Assembly (NCBI GenBank): GCA_016841365.1
Contig: JAENZI010000001.1
Location: 186,001-250,000, forward strand
DNA from: Anaerolineaceae bacterium
GTDB taxonomy: Bacteria > Chloroflexota > Anaerolineae > Anaerolineales > Anaerolineaceae
Reading direction: 5' to 3'
DNA length: 64,000 nucleotides
The notes beneath the pieces are model-generated. The model had not been told where the DNA came from. It saw only the letters and a program-made list of their open reading frames with translations, and made no database searches. Below, piece by piece: positions 37,020 to 45,177 of this stretch; positions within the stretch are counted from its first letter, which is position 1, and the number at the start of each line of letters is the position of its first letter. The position numbers and the translations under genes are program-made.

Positions 37020-38372
37020 ATGATTGACCAAATTCCACAGATGATTTTTGGTGCTGCTGTTGCAGGGATCCTCTTTTTTATCATTGTCAGGCAGCCTTAC
37101 ATTGGTATCGCCTTGACCGTTGCTAGTGCGCCGATTGTGGACTTGATTCCGCCGATACCGTTTTTTTCCTCAGTAGTGCCTATATTGGGGGCTATCACCA
37201 TTTTTGGATTCTTACTTAAAAAGCGTGAGGTGACTGGCAATCTTTTCTTAAGATTTAACATCCTGCATTTGCTGGCGATTATTTTCATTGTATGGATCTA
37301 CGTGTCCAATCCTCAGGCGGCATGGTCCGGACTGGATCGGAACTGGATATTAACCTTTGCACAATTGTTCATTTTGATGTATTTAGCAGGTGATCTGCTG
37401 GATAAACCACACAAGCATATCGTGTTGATGACAATTTTCGCGGTGGTTTCTGTGATCTCTGCGTATAATGCCATTTCCCGCGGTTATATCGGCGAGGATA
37501 TCGATGCCTCAGCCCGCGTTGGTGGATTTGCGGCAGGTGCTAATGACGCAGCCCGGTATTTTGTGGTGGCAATGGTTTTTGTTACATTTCTGCGTTCAAA
37601 GGTCAGGCAGCCATTTTGGCGCTTGATGATGCTGGTTGCGATTATCATCACTTACCTGGGTGTATTCTTCACGGTGTCTCGCACAGGTATGGTGCTATTA
37701 TTCTTTGCTCAACTGATGTTGTTCGTTTTTCAGCATGAAGGCCGGCAGCGGACGCAATTGTTGGTCATATTTGGTTCGGCCTTTGTCCTGACATTGCTCT
37801 TATCGAATACCATCATTGACATTTTGCAAACAATTATCCCGACAATCGCCAAAGGGACAGACACGGTTGGCTTGCGTTATGATTTGTGGCGGGCGGGTTG
37901 GCTGATGTGGCTGGATCACCCAATCCGCGGTGTGGGGATCGGGATGTATGCACACAATTCTTATGCCTACATGCAGCGATTACCCGGTGTGATGCCACGC
38001 ACACTTGTGGCGCATAATATGTATGTGCAGATATTGGCTGAAACAGGTTTGATCGGTTTACTGCTTTTCCTCTCGATAATCTATGTTTCATTCATCAATT
38101 TCCGGAAAGCACGAATGGTTGAAGAGCCTGAAATCACTGAATTACGCAATGTTTGGCTAATAGTATTTGTGGTGATGCTAATTGGCGGGATCACAAAGAC
38201 AGACCAGGTCGACAAGTTATTGTGGATGGTAATGGGCGTCAGCAGCTTTTTTGTTAATCAAATTCCTGCTAAGCAGCCTCTTGAGATCAAGCCGGATGAG
38301 GCAGTACAGGTGAAGGGTCAACCTACACGTACCGATACTCGTTGGCTGAGGATTGACAATGACCGCTCCTAA
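37020..38372 (+). CDS. O-antigen polymerase/ligase (Wzy/WaaL-type) membrane protein
   Basis: A 450-residue protein with about 10-12 hydrophobic segments and a large central loop. That loop and its flank (FTVSRTGMVLLFFAQ and GLRYDLWRAGWLMWLDHPIRGVGIGMYAHNSY) match Wzy_C family proteins, which polymerise or ligate lipid-linked glycans outside the membrane. Its presence beside a Wzm/Wzt exporter is unusual for a purely ABC-dependent pathway, so it may act as the ligase. Confidence 0.85.
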   Translation: MIDQIPQMIFGAAVAGILFFIIVRQPYIGIALTVASAPIVDLIPPIPFFSSVVPILGAITIFGFLLKKREVTGNLFLRFNILHLLAIIFIVWIYVSNPQAAWSGLDRNWILTFAQLFILMYLAGDLLDKPHKHIVLMTIFAVVSVISAYNAISRGYIGEDIDASARVGGFAAGANDAARYFVVAMVFVTFLRSKVRQPFWRLMMLVAIIITYLGVFFTVSRTGMVLLFFAQLMLFVFQHEGRQRTQLLVIFGSAFVLTLLLSNTIIDILQTIIPTIAKGTDTVGLRYDLWRAGWLMWLDHPIRGVGIGMYAHNSYAYMQRLPGVMPRTLVAHNMYVQILAETGLIGLLLFLSIIYVSFINFRKARMVEEPEITELRNVWLIVFVVMLIGGITKTDQVDKLLWMVMGVSSFFVNQIPAKQPLEIKPDEAVQVKGQPTRTDTRWLRIDNDRS

Positions 38373-39498
38373 GAATATTGCGATCATTGCCGGTCAATTG
38401 GTGGTGGGCGGGGCAGAACGTCAGCTGTATTTGTGGTTGTCAAACCTCGACCGAAACCGCTTCAATCCAATTGTGATCACCCTGCATCCCGGCTATGATG
38501 ATTATTGGGAGGGACCAATCGAGGCTCTGGGTATACCCTTGTATCGTATAGCCAAAAGGGGCGGGCGATTGATGCGCCTGTGGGAGATCATCCGAACGAT
38601 ACGACCGCATCAGCCTGTGCTGATTCATGGGTGGCATTTATTTGCCAGTGCTTATGCCGGGCTGGCAGCAAAATTTCTTGGGGCGAAATGCCTGGGCGGT
38701 GTAAGGAACACCTTTGAAACATTTAAAGCCCACAACCTGGAATCAAAAATGGTGCTATGGTTGGCAGACGGCTTGGTGGCAAATTCTCAGAGGACGGCAG
38801 ATCCACTTCAGGCGTTTGTTAAGAGGGGAGATCAAAAGGTTTTTGCTGTTCAGAATGCTGTTGTGGATAATTTTATTGACAGAGGAATTATTCGAAAAAA
38901 ATTATTAGACCAATTCGGTCTGCCAGATGATGATATTTGGATTGTTTCAGTGGGGAGGTTAGAACCACTTAAGCGGTTTGACTGGCTGATGTTGGTGATA
39001 AAAAAGATAAACAGTCAGGGCAGGAGGGCACATTTGCTTTTAATCGGGGATGGACCCGAGCGAGGTGCGCTTGAAACACTGGCGCAATCTTCGGGCATTG
39101 CAGATCATGTCACTTTTACTGGAGAGATCCCGATGGCAAGCCAGTGGTTGAAGGCGTTTGATATATTGGCTTTTCCCTCTGTGGATGAGGGACTGCCCAA
39201 CGTGATCATGGAGGGGGCGGCTGCCGGACTGCCCATCGTAACCTGGCAGTTGCCGTTTAATAAGGAATTGCTGGAGGATGAGGTAACTGCACTTCTGGTT
39301 GAGCCGGAAAATCTGGATGAATTCACATCGGCTATCATCCGGTTGATGGATGATTGTGAATTGCGAAAAAGTATTGGGACGTCTGCCCGACAGCATATGC
39401 TGACCTCATTTGGTGTGGAGCGTTATGTGCGTGAGATGACAGAAGCTTACGAGCAAGTCTTGGGCAGCAACAATGTGGATTTGGGAAGACGCTTATGA
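38359..39498 (+). CDS. Family 4 glycosyltransferase
   Basis: A 379-residue GT-B enzyme with NIAIIAGQLVVGGAERQLY at the N-terminus, a typical WaaG-like acceptor-domain motif. The C-terminal domain has VSVGRLEPLKRFDWLML and FPSVDEGLPNVIMEGAAAG. The ATG at 38359 is preceded by GAGG at good spacing and overlaps the polymerase gene. Its ATGA overlap with the next deacetylase gene indicates coupling. Confidence 0.9.
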   Translation: MTAPKNIAIIAGQLVVGGAERQLYLWLSNLDRNRFNPIVITLHPGYDDYWEGPIEALGIPLYRIAKRGGRLMRLWEIIRTIRPHQPVLIHGWHLFASAYAGLAAKFLGAKCLGGVRNTFETFKAHNLESKMVLWLADGLVANSQRTADPLQAFVKRGDQKVFAVQNAVVDNFIDRGIIRKKLLDQFGLPDDDIWIVSVGRLEPLKRFDWLMLVIKKINSQGRRAHLLLIGDGPERGALETLAQSSGIADHVTFTGEIPMASQWLKAFDILAFPSVDEGLPNVIMEGAAAGLPIVTWQLPFNKELLEDEVTALLVEPENLDEFTSAIIRLMDDCELRKSIGTSARQHMLTSFGVERYVREMTEAYEQVLGSNNVDLGRRL

Positions 39499-40403
39499 TC
39501 CTGCTCTATCATCTCATTTTTCCAGATTCGACGCCAAAAGACACTTGGAACGCGGGGAAAGTGTTGCGTCTTGCTGATTTCAAACGTCATATGCGGTGGC
39601 TAAAAACGCGGTTTAAAATTGTGCCGCTTGAAGCCTATATCGCTAATAAAGCGTGGGAAAATCGAACAACACAAATCGCAATCACATTTGATGATGGCTA
39701 CCAACGTACATTTGATCTTATTTCTCCATTTTTACGGGAAGAAAAGGTCCCGACGACATTTTTTGTGAACACATCGCATTTAGAAGATGGTGCGTTGTTG
39801 TGGTTTGTCTATTTCAATGCCTTGTGTTTTGAAAAATCATATCCTGAGATCAACATTGAGGGTAGTGTTTACCCATTGAAAACACAACGGCAATCTGCCG
39901 TTGCCTGGAAGCGTTTGGTTAGCTTGGCCAGGGATAGCGGCGATGCAATCGCTTTTTCTGAGGCGTTTTCTAAAAAATATCCCCTGCCAGACGCGATCGT
40001 CCAAAATTACTTGGGTTTGCGACACGATCAGATCAAGAATTTTGGCAATGAATCAAATTTGGAATTGGGGGGGCATACCCACCACCACCCCTATCTCGAT
40101 CAAATTTCAGCTGAGGATCAGCTCGATGAAATTCTTATGAATAAACGGTTGCTGGAAGAAATTTCTGGAAACGCCATCCGGTTTTTTGCGTATCCCGGGG
40201 GTGTGTATGATCATAGTTCAATTGATGCAGCCAGGCAGGCTGGCTTTCAGGCTGCGTGTGCCGTCGGACCCAAACAGATTGGGGCAGACCCTGAGTTTGA
40301 ATTGCCGCGCACGGATGTATACTCACCCTCGCTGCTGGCCTTACGCGCAAAGTTGATGGGGTTAGCAGACCTTCTGTCTCGGATGGGATTGAGGGATGCA
40401 TAA
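39495..40403 (+). CDS. Polysaccharide deacetylase (NodB fold), copy 2
   Basis: A 302-residue protein with IAITFDDGYQRT (DD at 66-67), the histidine cluster LGGHTHHHPYL, and FFAYPGG near the end, the standard NodB motif set. It begins LLYHLIFPDS, typical of glycan-locus deacetylases without a signal peptide. It overlaps the next gene by 8 bp (ATGCATAA). It differs enough from the copy at 33768 to suggest another acetyl-sugar substrate. Confidence 0.88.
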   Translation: MILLYHLIFPDSTPKDTWNAGKVLRLADFKRHMRWLKTRFKIVPLEAYIANKAWENRTTQIAITFDDGYQRTFDLISPFLREEKVPTTFFVNTSHLEDGALLWFVYFNALCFEKSYPEINIEGSVYPLKTQRQSAVAWKRLVSLARDSGDAIAFSEAFSKKYPLPDAIVQNYLGLRHDQIKNFGNESNLELGGHTHHHPYLDQISAEDQLDEILMNKRLLEEISGNAIRFFAYPGGVYDHSSIDAARQAGFQAACAVGPKQIGADPEFELPRTDVYSPSLLALRAKLMGLADLLSRMGLRDA

Positions 40404-41451
40404 GCAGAGCCCCCCTGCGATTTTGATGGTCAGCAATTTTTTGCGATCAACCCGCCATAATAAGAATGTTTGGCACTACTTGGCTGAGCGTTTAGCGGAT
40501 GATGGCTGGAACGTTTTAACAGCATCATCCAAAGAGATGCGTTTGCTGCGGTTAATGGACATGGTCTGGAAGGTATTGACGAAAAGCAAGCGATATGATC
40601 TTGCCCAGGTGGATGTATTCAGTGGGAAGGCTTTTATTTTTGCGGAAGTATGCGTTTGGCTGCTTAATAGGCTTAACAAACCCGTAGTGTTAACCCTGCA
40701 TGGGGGGGGGTTGCCTGATTTTGCAGAGCGTTACCCGCGCAGGATAAAACATCTGCTTGCAAGCGCTGACCGTGTAGTAACCCCATCGCCTTTTTTACAA
40801 ACGGCATTGAGTGAATTCAATGATTCAATTGATCTGATCCCAAATCCAATTGATTTATGTGCCTCGATTTACCGCCACCGTAAAAGCGTCATGCCAAGAT
40901 TGATTTGGGTCAGGGCATTTCACCAAACTTACAACCCCACGATGGCGATTGAACTGATTAGAGATTTATTGGCTGAATATCCAGACATTCACCTGACGAT
41001 GATCGGGCCGGATAAAGAAGATGACAGTTTTGAACGGACATCCACAAAAATCCTTGATTTCGGTTTGGAGAACCATGTAGAGGTGATCCCGGGTGTGGAA
41101 CATAACCGAATCCCAGCACTACTCGACCGGGCAGATATTTTTATCAATACCAGCAATTTTGACACAGCTCCCCGCAGCCTGATCGAGGCGATGGCAAACG
41201 GGTTGTGTATTGTGACCACAAACGTGGGCGGCATCCCGTACCTGGTGGCTGACCAAAAAGATGCTTTATTGGTTCCCCCGAATCAAACTCAGAAGATGGC
41301 TGATGCTGTCAGGCAATTATTGACCGATGAAGATTTGGCGGCACAACTTTCGCTGAATGCTCGTCTTAGGGCGGAGGAACATGATTGGTCGGCAATCTTA
41401 CCGAAGTGGAAAAATTTATTCATAACACTGGCAGGTGAAAAGCATGGGTAG
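40396..41451 (+). CDS. Family 4 glycosyltransferase
   Basis: A 351-residue GT-B enzyme with ILMVSNFLRSTRHNKNVWHYL at the N-terminus and VLTLHGGGLPDFAERYP in the first domain. The donor domain has MIGPDKEDDSFE and INTSNFDTAPRSLIEAMANG, in which the usual first glutamate of the E-x7-E motif is an aspartate. It is coupled by 8-bp overlaps to both neighbours. Confidence 0.85.
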   Translation: MHKQSPPAILMVSNFLRSTRHNKNVWHYLAERLADDGWNVLTASSKEMRLLRLMDMVWKVLTKSKRYDLAQVDVFSGKAFIFAEVCVWLLNRLNKPVVLTLHGGGLPDFAERYPRRIKHLLASADRVVTPSPFLQTALSEFNDSIDLIPNPIDLCASIYRHRKSVMPRLIWVRAFHQTYNPTMAIELIRDLLAEYPDIHLTMIGPDKEDDSFERTSTKILDFGLENHVEVIPGVEHNRIPALLDRADIFINTSNFDTAPRSLIEAMANGLCIVTTNVGGIPYLVADQKDALLVPPNQTQKMADAVRQLLTDEDLAAQLSLNARLRAEEHDWSAILPKWKNLFITLAGEKHG

Positions 41452-42817
41452 GCTTGATCAGGTATATGAGCGTGCACCCGTCTGGCTTCAGCATGCCATG
41501 GTTTCAGGCTATGGTCTTTATTGGCGTTGGGCGCGGTTTGGCGGTGAATTTAAGCGGCGCGTGGAAGCCTATCGCCAACGCGACGCTTTTTCGAAGGATC
41601 AATGGGCGGCGTATCAGCAAGACCGACTCAGGAGTCTGATTGCAGTCTGCGCCCATCATGTACCGCATTATGCAGACACCTGGACAGGGGCTCAAATTGA
41701 GGCTGCACTCAACGGCGAGCTTGAGGCATTACCCTTATTAGAAAAGGATGACCTTCGCAGATCACCAGATAGGTTTGTGCGGCAGGATATGCATCCTTTC
41801 ATGAAATTCCCTTTCCAGACCAGCGGGACGACGGGCACACCCATTCAATGCACTTACACATTAGCGGAACTGCGTGATTCGTTGGCTGTGCGTGAAGTGC
41901 GCTCGGCGAATTGGGCTTCGGTATCTTTTAGCGAACCGCGTGCGACTTTTTCTGGCAGGATGGTGGAACCCTTGCCGAGTCGGGAAACACACATTTACCG
42001 GTACAACCTGGCGGAAAAGCAGGTGTATTTTTCAGCCTTTCACCTTAAAACGCAAACGGCGCATTTGTATGTTGAAGGGTTGAAAAGGCACAAAATCAGA
42101 TGGATGACCGGGTATGCGGTTTCGTTCTATCTTCTGGCGAAGTATATCCTCGAACAATCGATCTCAACCCCTGAGATTAAAGCAGTCATCACAACCAGTG
42201 AAAAAGTGACACCTGAAATGCGGGAGGTAATCGAAAAGGCTTTTCACACCAGGGTGTTTGAAGAATACAGCACCGTTGAAAATGCTTTGTTTGCCAGTGA
42301 GTGCGAGCATGGCCGCTTACACGTTAGCCCGGATGTGGGCGTTGTTGAAATCTTACGCCCGGATGGCTCCGCGTGTGAACCGGGTGAGGTAGGTGAGGTT
42401 GTGACCACCTGCCTTGCGAGAACCTATCAACCCTTGATCCGGTTCAGGCTGGGGGATTTGGCGGCTTGGGATGATGCACTATGCCCCTGTGGAAGGCAGA
42501 TGCCGGTCATTAAAGAAGTTGTGGGACGGATTGAAGATGTAGTTACAGGCCCCGACGGGCGTCAGTTGGTGCGCTTTCATGGAATTTTCGTCGATCAACC
42601 GCATGTGGTAGAAGGCCAAATTGTGCAGGAGTCGTTGAGAGAGTTCATCGTTAAGGTGGTACCAGTCGAAGGGTTCGGTGAAGATGATGTTGAAGAGATC
42701 AAGCAGCGCATGCATCAGCGGCTTGGACCGGAGGTTGATGTTCAAGTTCAGCCGGTAAGTGAGATTTCACGAACGCAAGCCGGCAAATATAAGGCTGTTA
42801 TTTCAAAGGTGCCCTGA
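41444..42817 (+). CDS. PaaK/CapK-like adenylate-forming enzyme
   Basis: A 457-residue protein of the phenylacetate-CoA-ligase-like ANL family. The phosphate loop is TSGTTGTPIQ, followed by the acidic EEYSTVEN segment, a FRLGDLA motif and the C-terminal KYKAVI lysine region. CapK-type members are common in polysaccharide loci, where they may activate an acyl group for attachment to the glycan. No dedicated acyl carrier protein is nearby. The CPCGRQMP segment suggests a small metal site seen in some PaaK relatives. The start overlaps the previous stop (ATGGGTAG). Confidence 0.85.
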   Translation: MGRLDQVYERAPVWLQHAMVSGYGLYWRWARFGGEFKRRVEAYRQRDAFSKDQWAAYQQDRLRSLIAVCAHHVPHYADTWTGAQIEAALNGELEALPLLEKDDLRRSPDRFVRQDMHPFMKFPFQTSGTTGTPIQCTYTLAELRDSLAVREVRSANWASVSFSEPRATFSGRMVEPLPSRETHIYRYNLAEKQVYFSAFHLKTQTAHLYVEGLKRHKIRWMTGYAVSFYLLAKYILEQSISTPEIKAVITTSEKVTPEMREVIEKAFHTRVFEEYSTVENALFASECEHGRLHVSPDVGVVEILRPDGSACEPGEVGEVVTTCLARTYQPLIRFRLGDLAAWDDALCPCGRQMPVIKEVVGRIEDVVTGPDGRQLVRFHGIFVDQPHVVEGQIVQESLREFIVKVVPVEGFGEDDVEEIKQRMHQRLGPEVDVQVQPVSEISRTQAGKYKAVISKVP

Positions 42818-42819
42818 TT

Positions 42820-43848
42820 TTGGAAAAACCTTTTGTTTCAATTTTGATCCCCGTCCGAAATGAAATCCAATATATTGAACGCTGTCTGGAAGCAGTGTAT
42901 CAGCAGGATTACCCAACGGATCGGATGGAGGTATTAATTTCAGATGGCATGTCGGAGGACGGTACGCGTGAATTCTTAGCTGATTACGCAAATAGCCATG
43001 AAAATCTTTTTGTTTATGATAACGCCCAAAGAATTGTCCCGACCGGGCTTAATCGATTGATCCGGCAGGCAAAGGGGGAGATCCTGATCCGTGTGGATGG
43101 GCATTGTGTCATTCGGCCGGATTATGTCAGCAATTGCGTTAAGCATCTTCAATCTAATGCGGTCGATGGGGTTGGTGGACCGATGCATACGATTGGGGAG
43201 GATAAAATCTCACAGGTAATTGCTTTGGGGATGAGTTCAAAATTCGGCGTTGGTGGTTCTGCATTTAGAACCGAAACCGGTCAGACGAAGTTTTCTGATT
43301 CGGTGCCATTCCCTGCTTACACCCGATCAATCATTGAGCAAGTGGGTCTCTATGATGAAGAACTGGTTCGCAACCAGGATGATGAATATAACTACCGGAT
43401 TCGTAAGCATGGCGGGAAAATTTTGCTGGCATCAGATGTTCGATCGGTTTACTACAGCCGGGGTTCCTTGAAAGGGCTTTGGAAACAATATTACCAATAC
43501 GGTTATTGGAAGGTGCGTGTGCTTCAAAAGCACCCCCGCCAGATGAGCCTGAGGCAGTTCATCCCACCGGTGTTTGTTTTGGCCCTGCTGGTGTGTCTCT
43601 TGATCTCAATTTTCTTTCCATGGGGGTGGCAGTTGTTGGTCTGTCTGGCGGGGAGTTACCTGCTGGCAAGTATGACTGTATCAGTTTTCATGGTTGCCTC
43701 TAATGGTTGGGGTTATCTTCCCTGGCTGCCGGCAACATTTGCTGTTTTGCATCTCAGTTATGGTTGTGGATTTTTGGTTGGTTTGGTTAAATTTTGGAAC
43801 CGCTGGAAGGACAAACAGGGGCGGGTGCCAGAGGTGGGTCTTGAGTAA
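42820..43848 (+). CDS. Family 2 glycosyltransferase with C-terminal membrane segments (TTG start)
   Basis: A 342-residue enzyme with FVSILIPVRNEIQYIERCL, the donor motif SDGMSEDGT, the DxD-like RVDGHC and the NQDDEYNYRIRKHG catalytic segment. At least two, perhaps three, C-terminal spans follow (from FVLALLVCLLISIFF). It resembles ExoA/succinoglycan-type membrane glycosyltransferases. TTG is the only in-frame start before the first conserved strand. An 8-bp TTGAGTAA overlap leads into the next gene. Confidence 0.86.
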   Translation: MEKPFVSILIPVRNEIQYIERCLEAVYQQDYPTDRMEVLISDGMSEDGTREFLADYANSHENLFVYDNAQRIVPTGLNRLIRQAKGEILIRVDGHCVIRPDYVSNCVKHLQSNAVDGVGGPMHTIGEDKISQVIALGMSSKFGVGGSAFRTETGQTKFSDSVPFPAYTRSIIEQVGLYDEELVRNQDDEYNYRIRKHGGKILLASDVRSVYYSRGSLKGLWKQYYQYGYWKVRVLQKHPRQMSLRQFIPPVFVLALLVCLLISIFFPWGWQLLVCLAGSYLLASMTVSVFMVASNGWGYLPWLPATFAVLHLSYGCGFLVGLVKFWNRWKDKQGRVPEVGLE

Positions 43849-44545
43849 CCCCAAAGATGACCTGAGGCGCATGAAAGAAGAATATGCAGCCAGAAAAGAA
43901 CGTCTGCAGAATTCAGACAGATATTCACCCTCAAACCCTGCTTATCAATTCCTCATGCACCAAAGAGAGAAACAAATTCAGCGCTTGCTGGAATCGACGG
44001 GATGGGTGGATTTGGCAGAAAGCCAAGTGCTTGAAATTGGGTGCGGTAAAGGTGAGGTATTAGAAATCTTTCAACGCTTTGGTGTGCCCGAGAGCCGTCT
44101 ATATGGCATTGACTTACTCCATGAACGCGTGAAGAAAGCCGGTTTATCCTTACCTGGAAGCAGTTTGGCTAATGCAGACGCGCAATCCTTACCCTTTGCA
44201 ACGCAGGCATTTGATGTTTTACTGCAGTTTACGGCGTTTTCATCTGTGCTGGATGCACAGGTCAAACAGACCATGGCTGGGGAGATGCTGCGCGTCCTCA
44301 AGGATGATGGGGTGATCCTCTGGTATGATTTTTGGTGGAACCCCTATAATAAACAAACCAGAGGGATCCGTCCGTCTGAGATTAAGCAGCTTTTCCCGCA
44401 ATGCGACACCCAAATTCGTAAAATCACCTTGGCGCCGCCTATTGTTAGAATTTTGATCCCGAAATTGCCGCGGGTTGCCAAATGGCTGGAGGGTCTCACA
44501 GTTCTAAACAGTCACTACCTTGCCCTGATTCGCAAGAAAGCCTGA
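43841..44545 (+). CDS. Class I SAM-dependent methyltransferase (TTG start)
   Basis: A 234-residue protein with motif I VLEIGCGKGEVLEIF, then YGIDLLHERV, ANADAQSLPFATQAFDVLLQF and EMLRVLKDDGVILWYDFWWNP. This is the Methyltransf_11 pattern. The TTG at 43841 overlaps the previous stop and has GAGGTG five bases upstream; the next ATG (43871) is the alternative. The longer open frame reaching back to 43694 lies inside the previous gene and is rejected. Likely role: sugar methylation or glycan capping. Confidence 0.82.
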   Translation: MSNPKDDLRRMKEEYAARKERLQNSDRYSPSNPAYQFLMHQREKQIQRLLESTGWVDLAESQVLEIGCGKGEVLEIFQRFGVPESRLYGIDLLHERVKKAGLSLPGSSLANADAQSLPFATQAFDVLLQFTAFSSVLDAQVKQTMAGEMLRVLKDDGVILWYDFWWNPYNKQTRGIRPSEIKQLFPQCDTQIRKITLAPPIVRILIPKLPRVAKWLEGLTVLNSHYLALIRKKA

Positions 44546-44622
44546 GCTGGATAGCATGGTTTATGTCTAAATAATAAAATAATCATTCGTTTTTTTGAAT
44601 TCCACTGAAATCAGGTGAACGT

Positions 44623-45033
44623 TTGAAAACTTTCTGTTCCCGCTGGCTGCCCGTAATCGTTTGGGCAGCTTTTATTTTCTTAATATCAGCAAATTCCAAT
44701 CCTTATGCCTTGATTCCTGAGAGTATTTTTGAGTGGATCTATTTAACGCATGTCAAGGGCATACGGCTGACGAAAATAGTTGGACCGATAAGTCATGTGG
44801 CTCAATTTGCCATCTTTGGATTTCTGTTGGCGCGGGCTGTGAGTTGGAAAAGCGCGCTGACCAAGCGTGATTTTTGGATTGTTTTCTTGCTCAGCGTTGC
44901 CTATGCTCTTTCTGACGAAGTCCACCAATTCTTTGTGCCACTACGAGCATTTCAATTGACAGATATTTTAATGGATAGCATCGGCGTTGTGGTAGCCATG
45001 CTCCTTTACAACTGGATGCAATCAAAACGATAA
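44623..45033 (+). CDS. VanZ-family membrane protein (TTG start)
   Basis: A 136-residue protein with four hydrophobic segments and the family hallmarks: a first span ending in ISANSNP, a KIVGPISHVAQFAIFGFLLARA segment, and SDEVHQFFVPLRAFQLTDILMDSIG. VanZ-like proteins often accompany glycan and teichoic-acid genes, but their activity is not established. AGGTGA lies at good spacing before the TTG. Confidence 0.8.
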   Translation: MKTFCSRWLPVIVWAAFIFLISANSNPYALIPESIFEWIYLTHVKGIRLTKIVGPISHVAQFAIFGFLLARAVSWKSALTKRDFWIVFLLSVAYALSDEVHQFFVPLRAFQLTDILMDSIGVVVAMLLYNWMQSKR

Positions 45034-45084
45034 AACTTAATTCGTTTCTTAACATTAAAAATATCTGAAAGGTTTTGGTTTTTA

Positions 45085-45093
45085 TGATATAAT
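45085..45093 (+). promoter_or_regulatory. Extended -10 promoter of the phosphoglycosyl-transferase unit
   Basis: TGATATAAT is a perfect extended -10 (TGnTATAAT), 85 bp upstream of the start at 45178 in a 144-bp AT-rich gap. It suggests that the 45178-48998 genes have their own transcript. Confidence 0.55.
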
Positions 45094-45177
45094 TTTAAAT
45101 CTAAAAATCCGATTAATTGACACGCCGTTATACAAAAAACAAAATTTAAATATTATTTTACATAAGTTGACATATCT

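Noticed and set aside
43694-43840. N-terminal extension of the methyltransferase at 43841
   Set aside because: The extension overlaps the membrane part of the previous gene in another frame and does not resemble the methyltransferase family.
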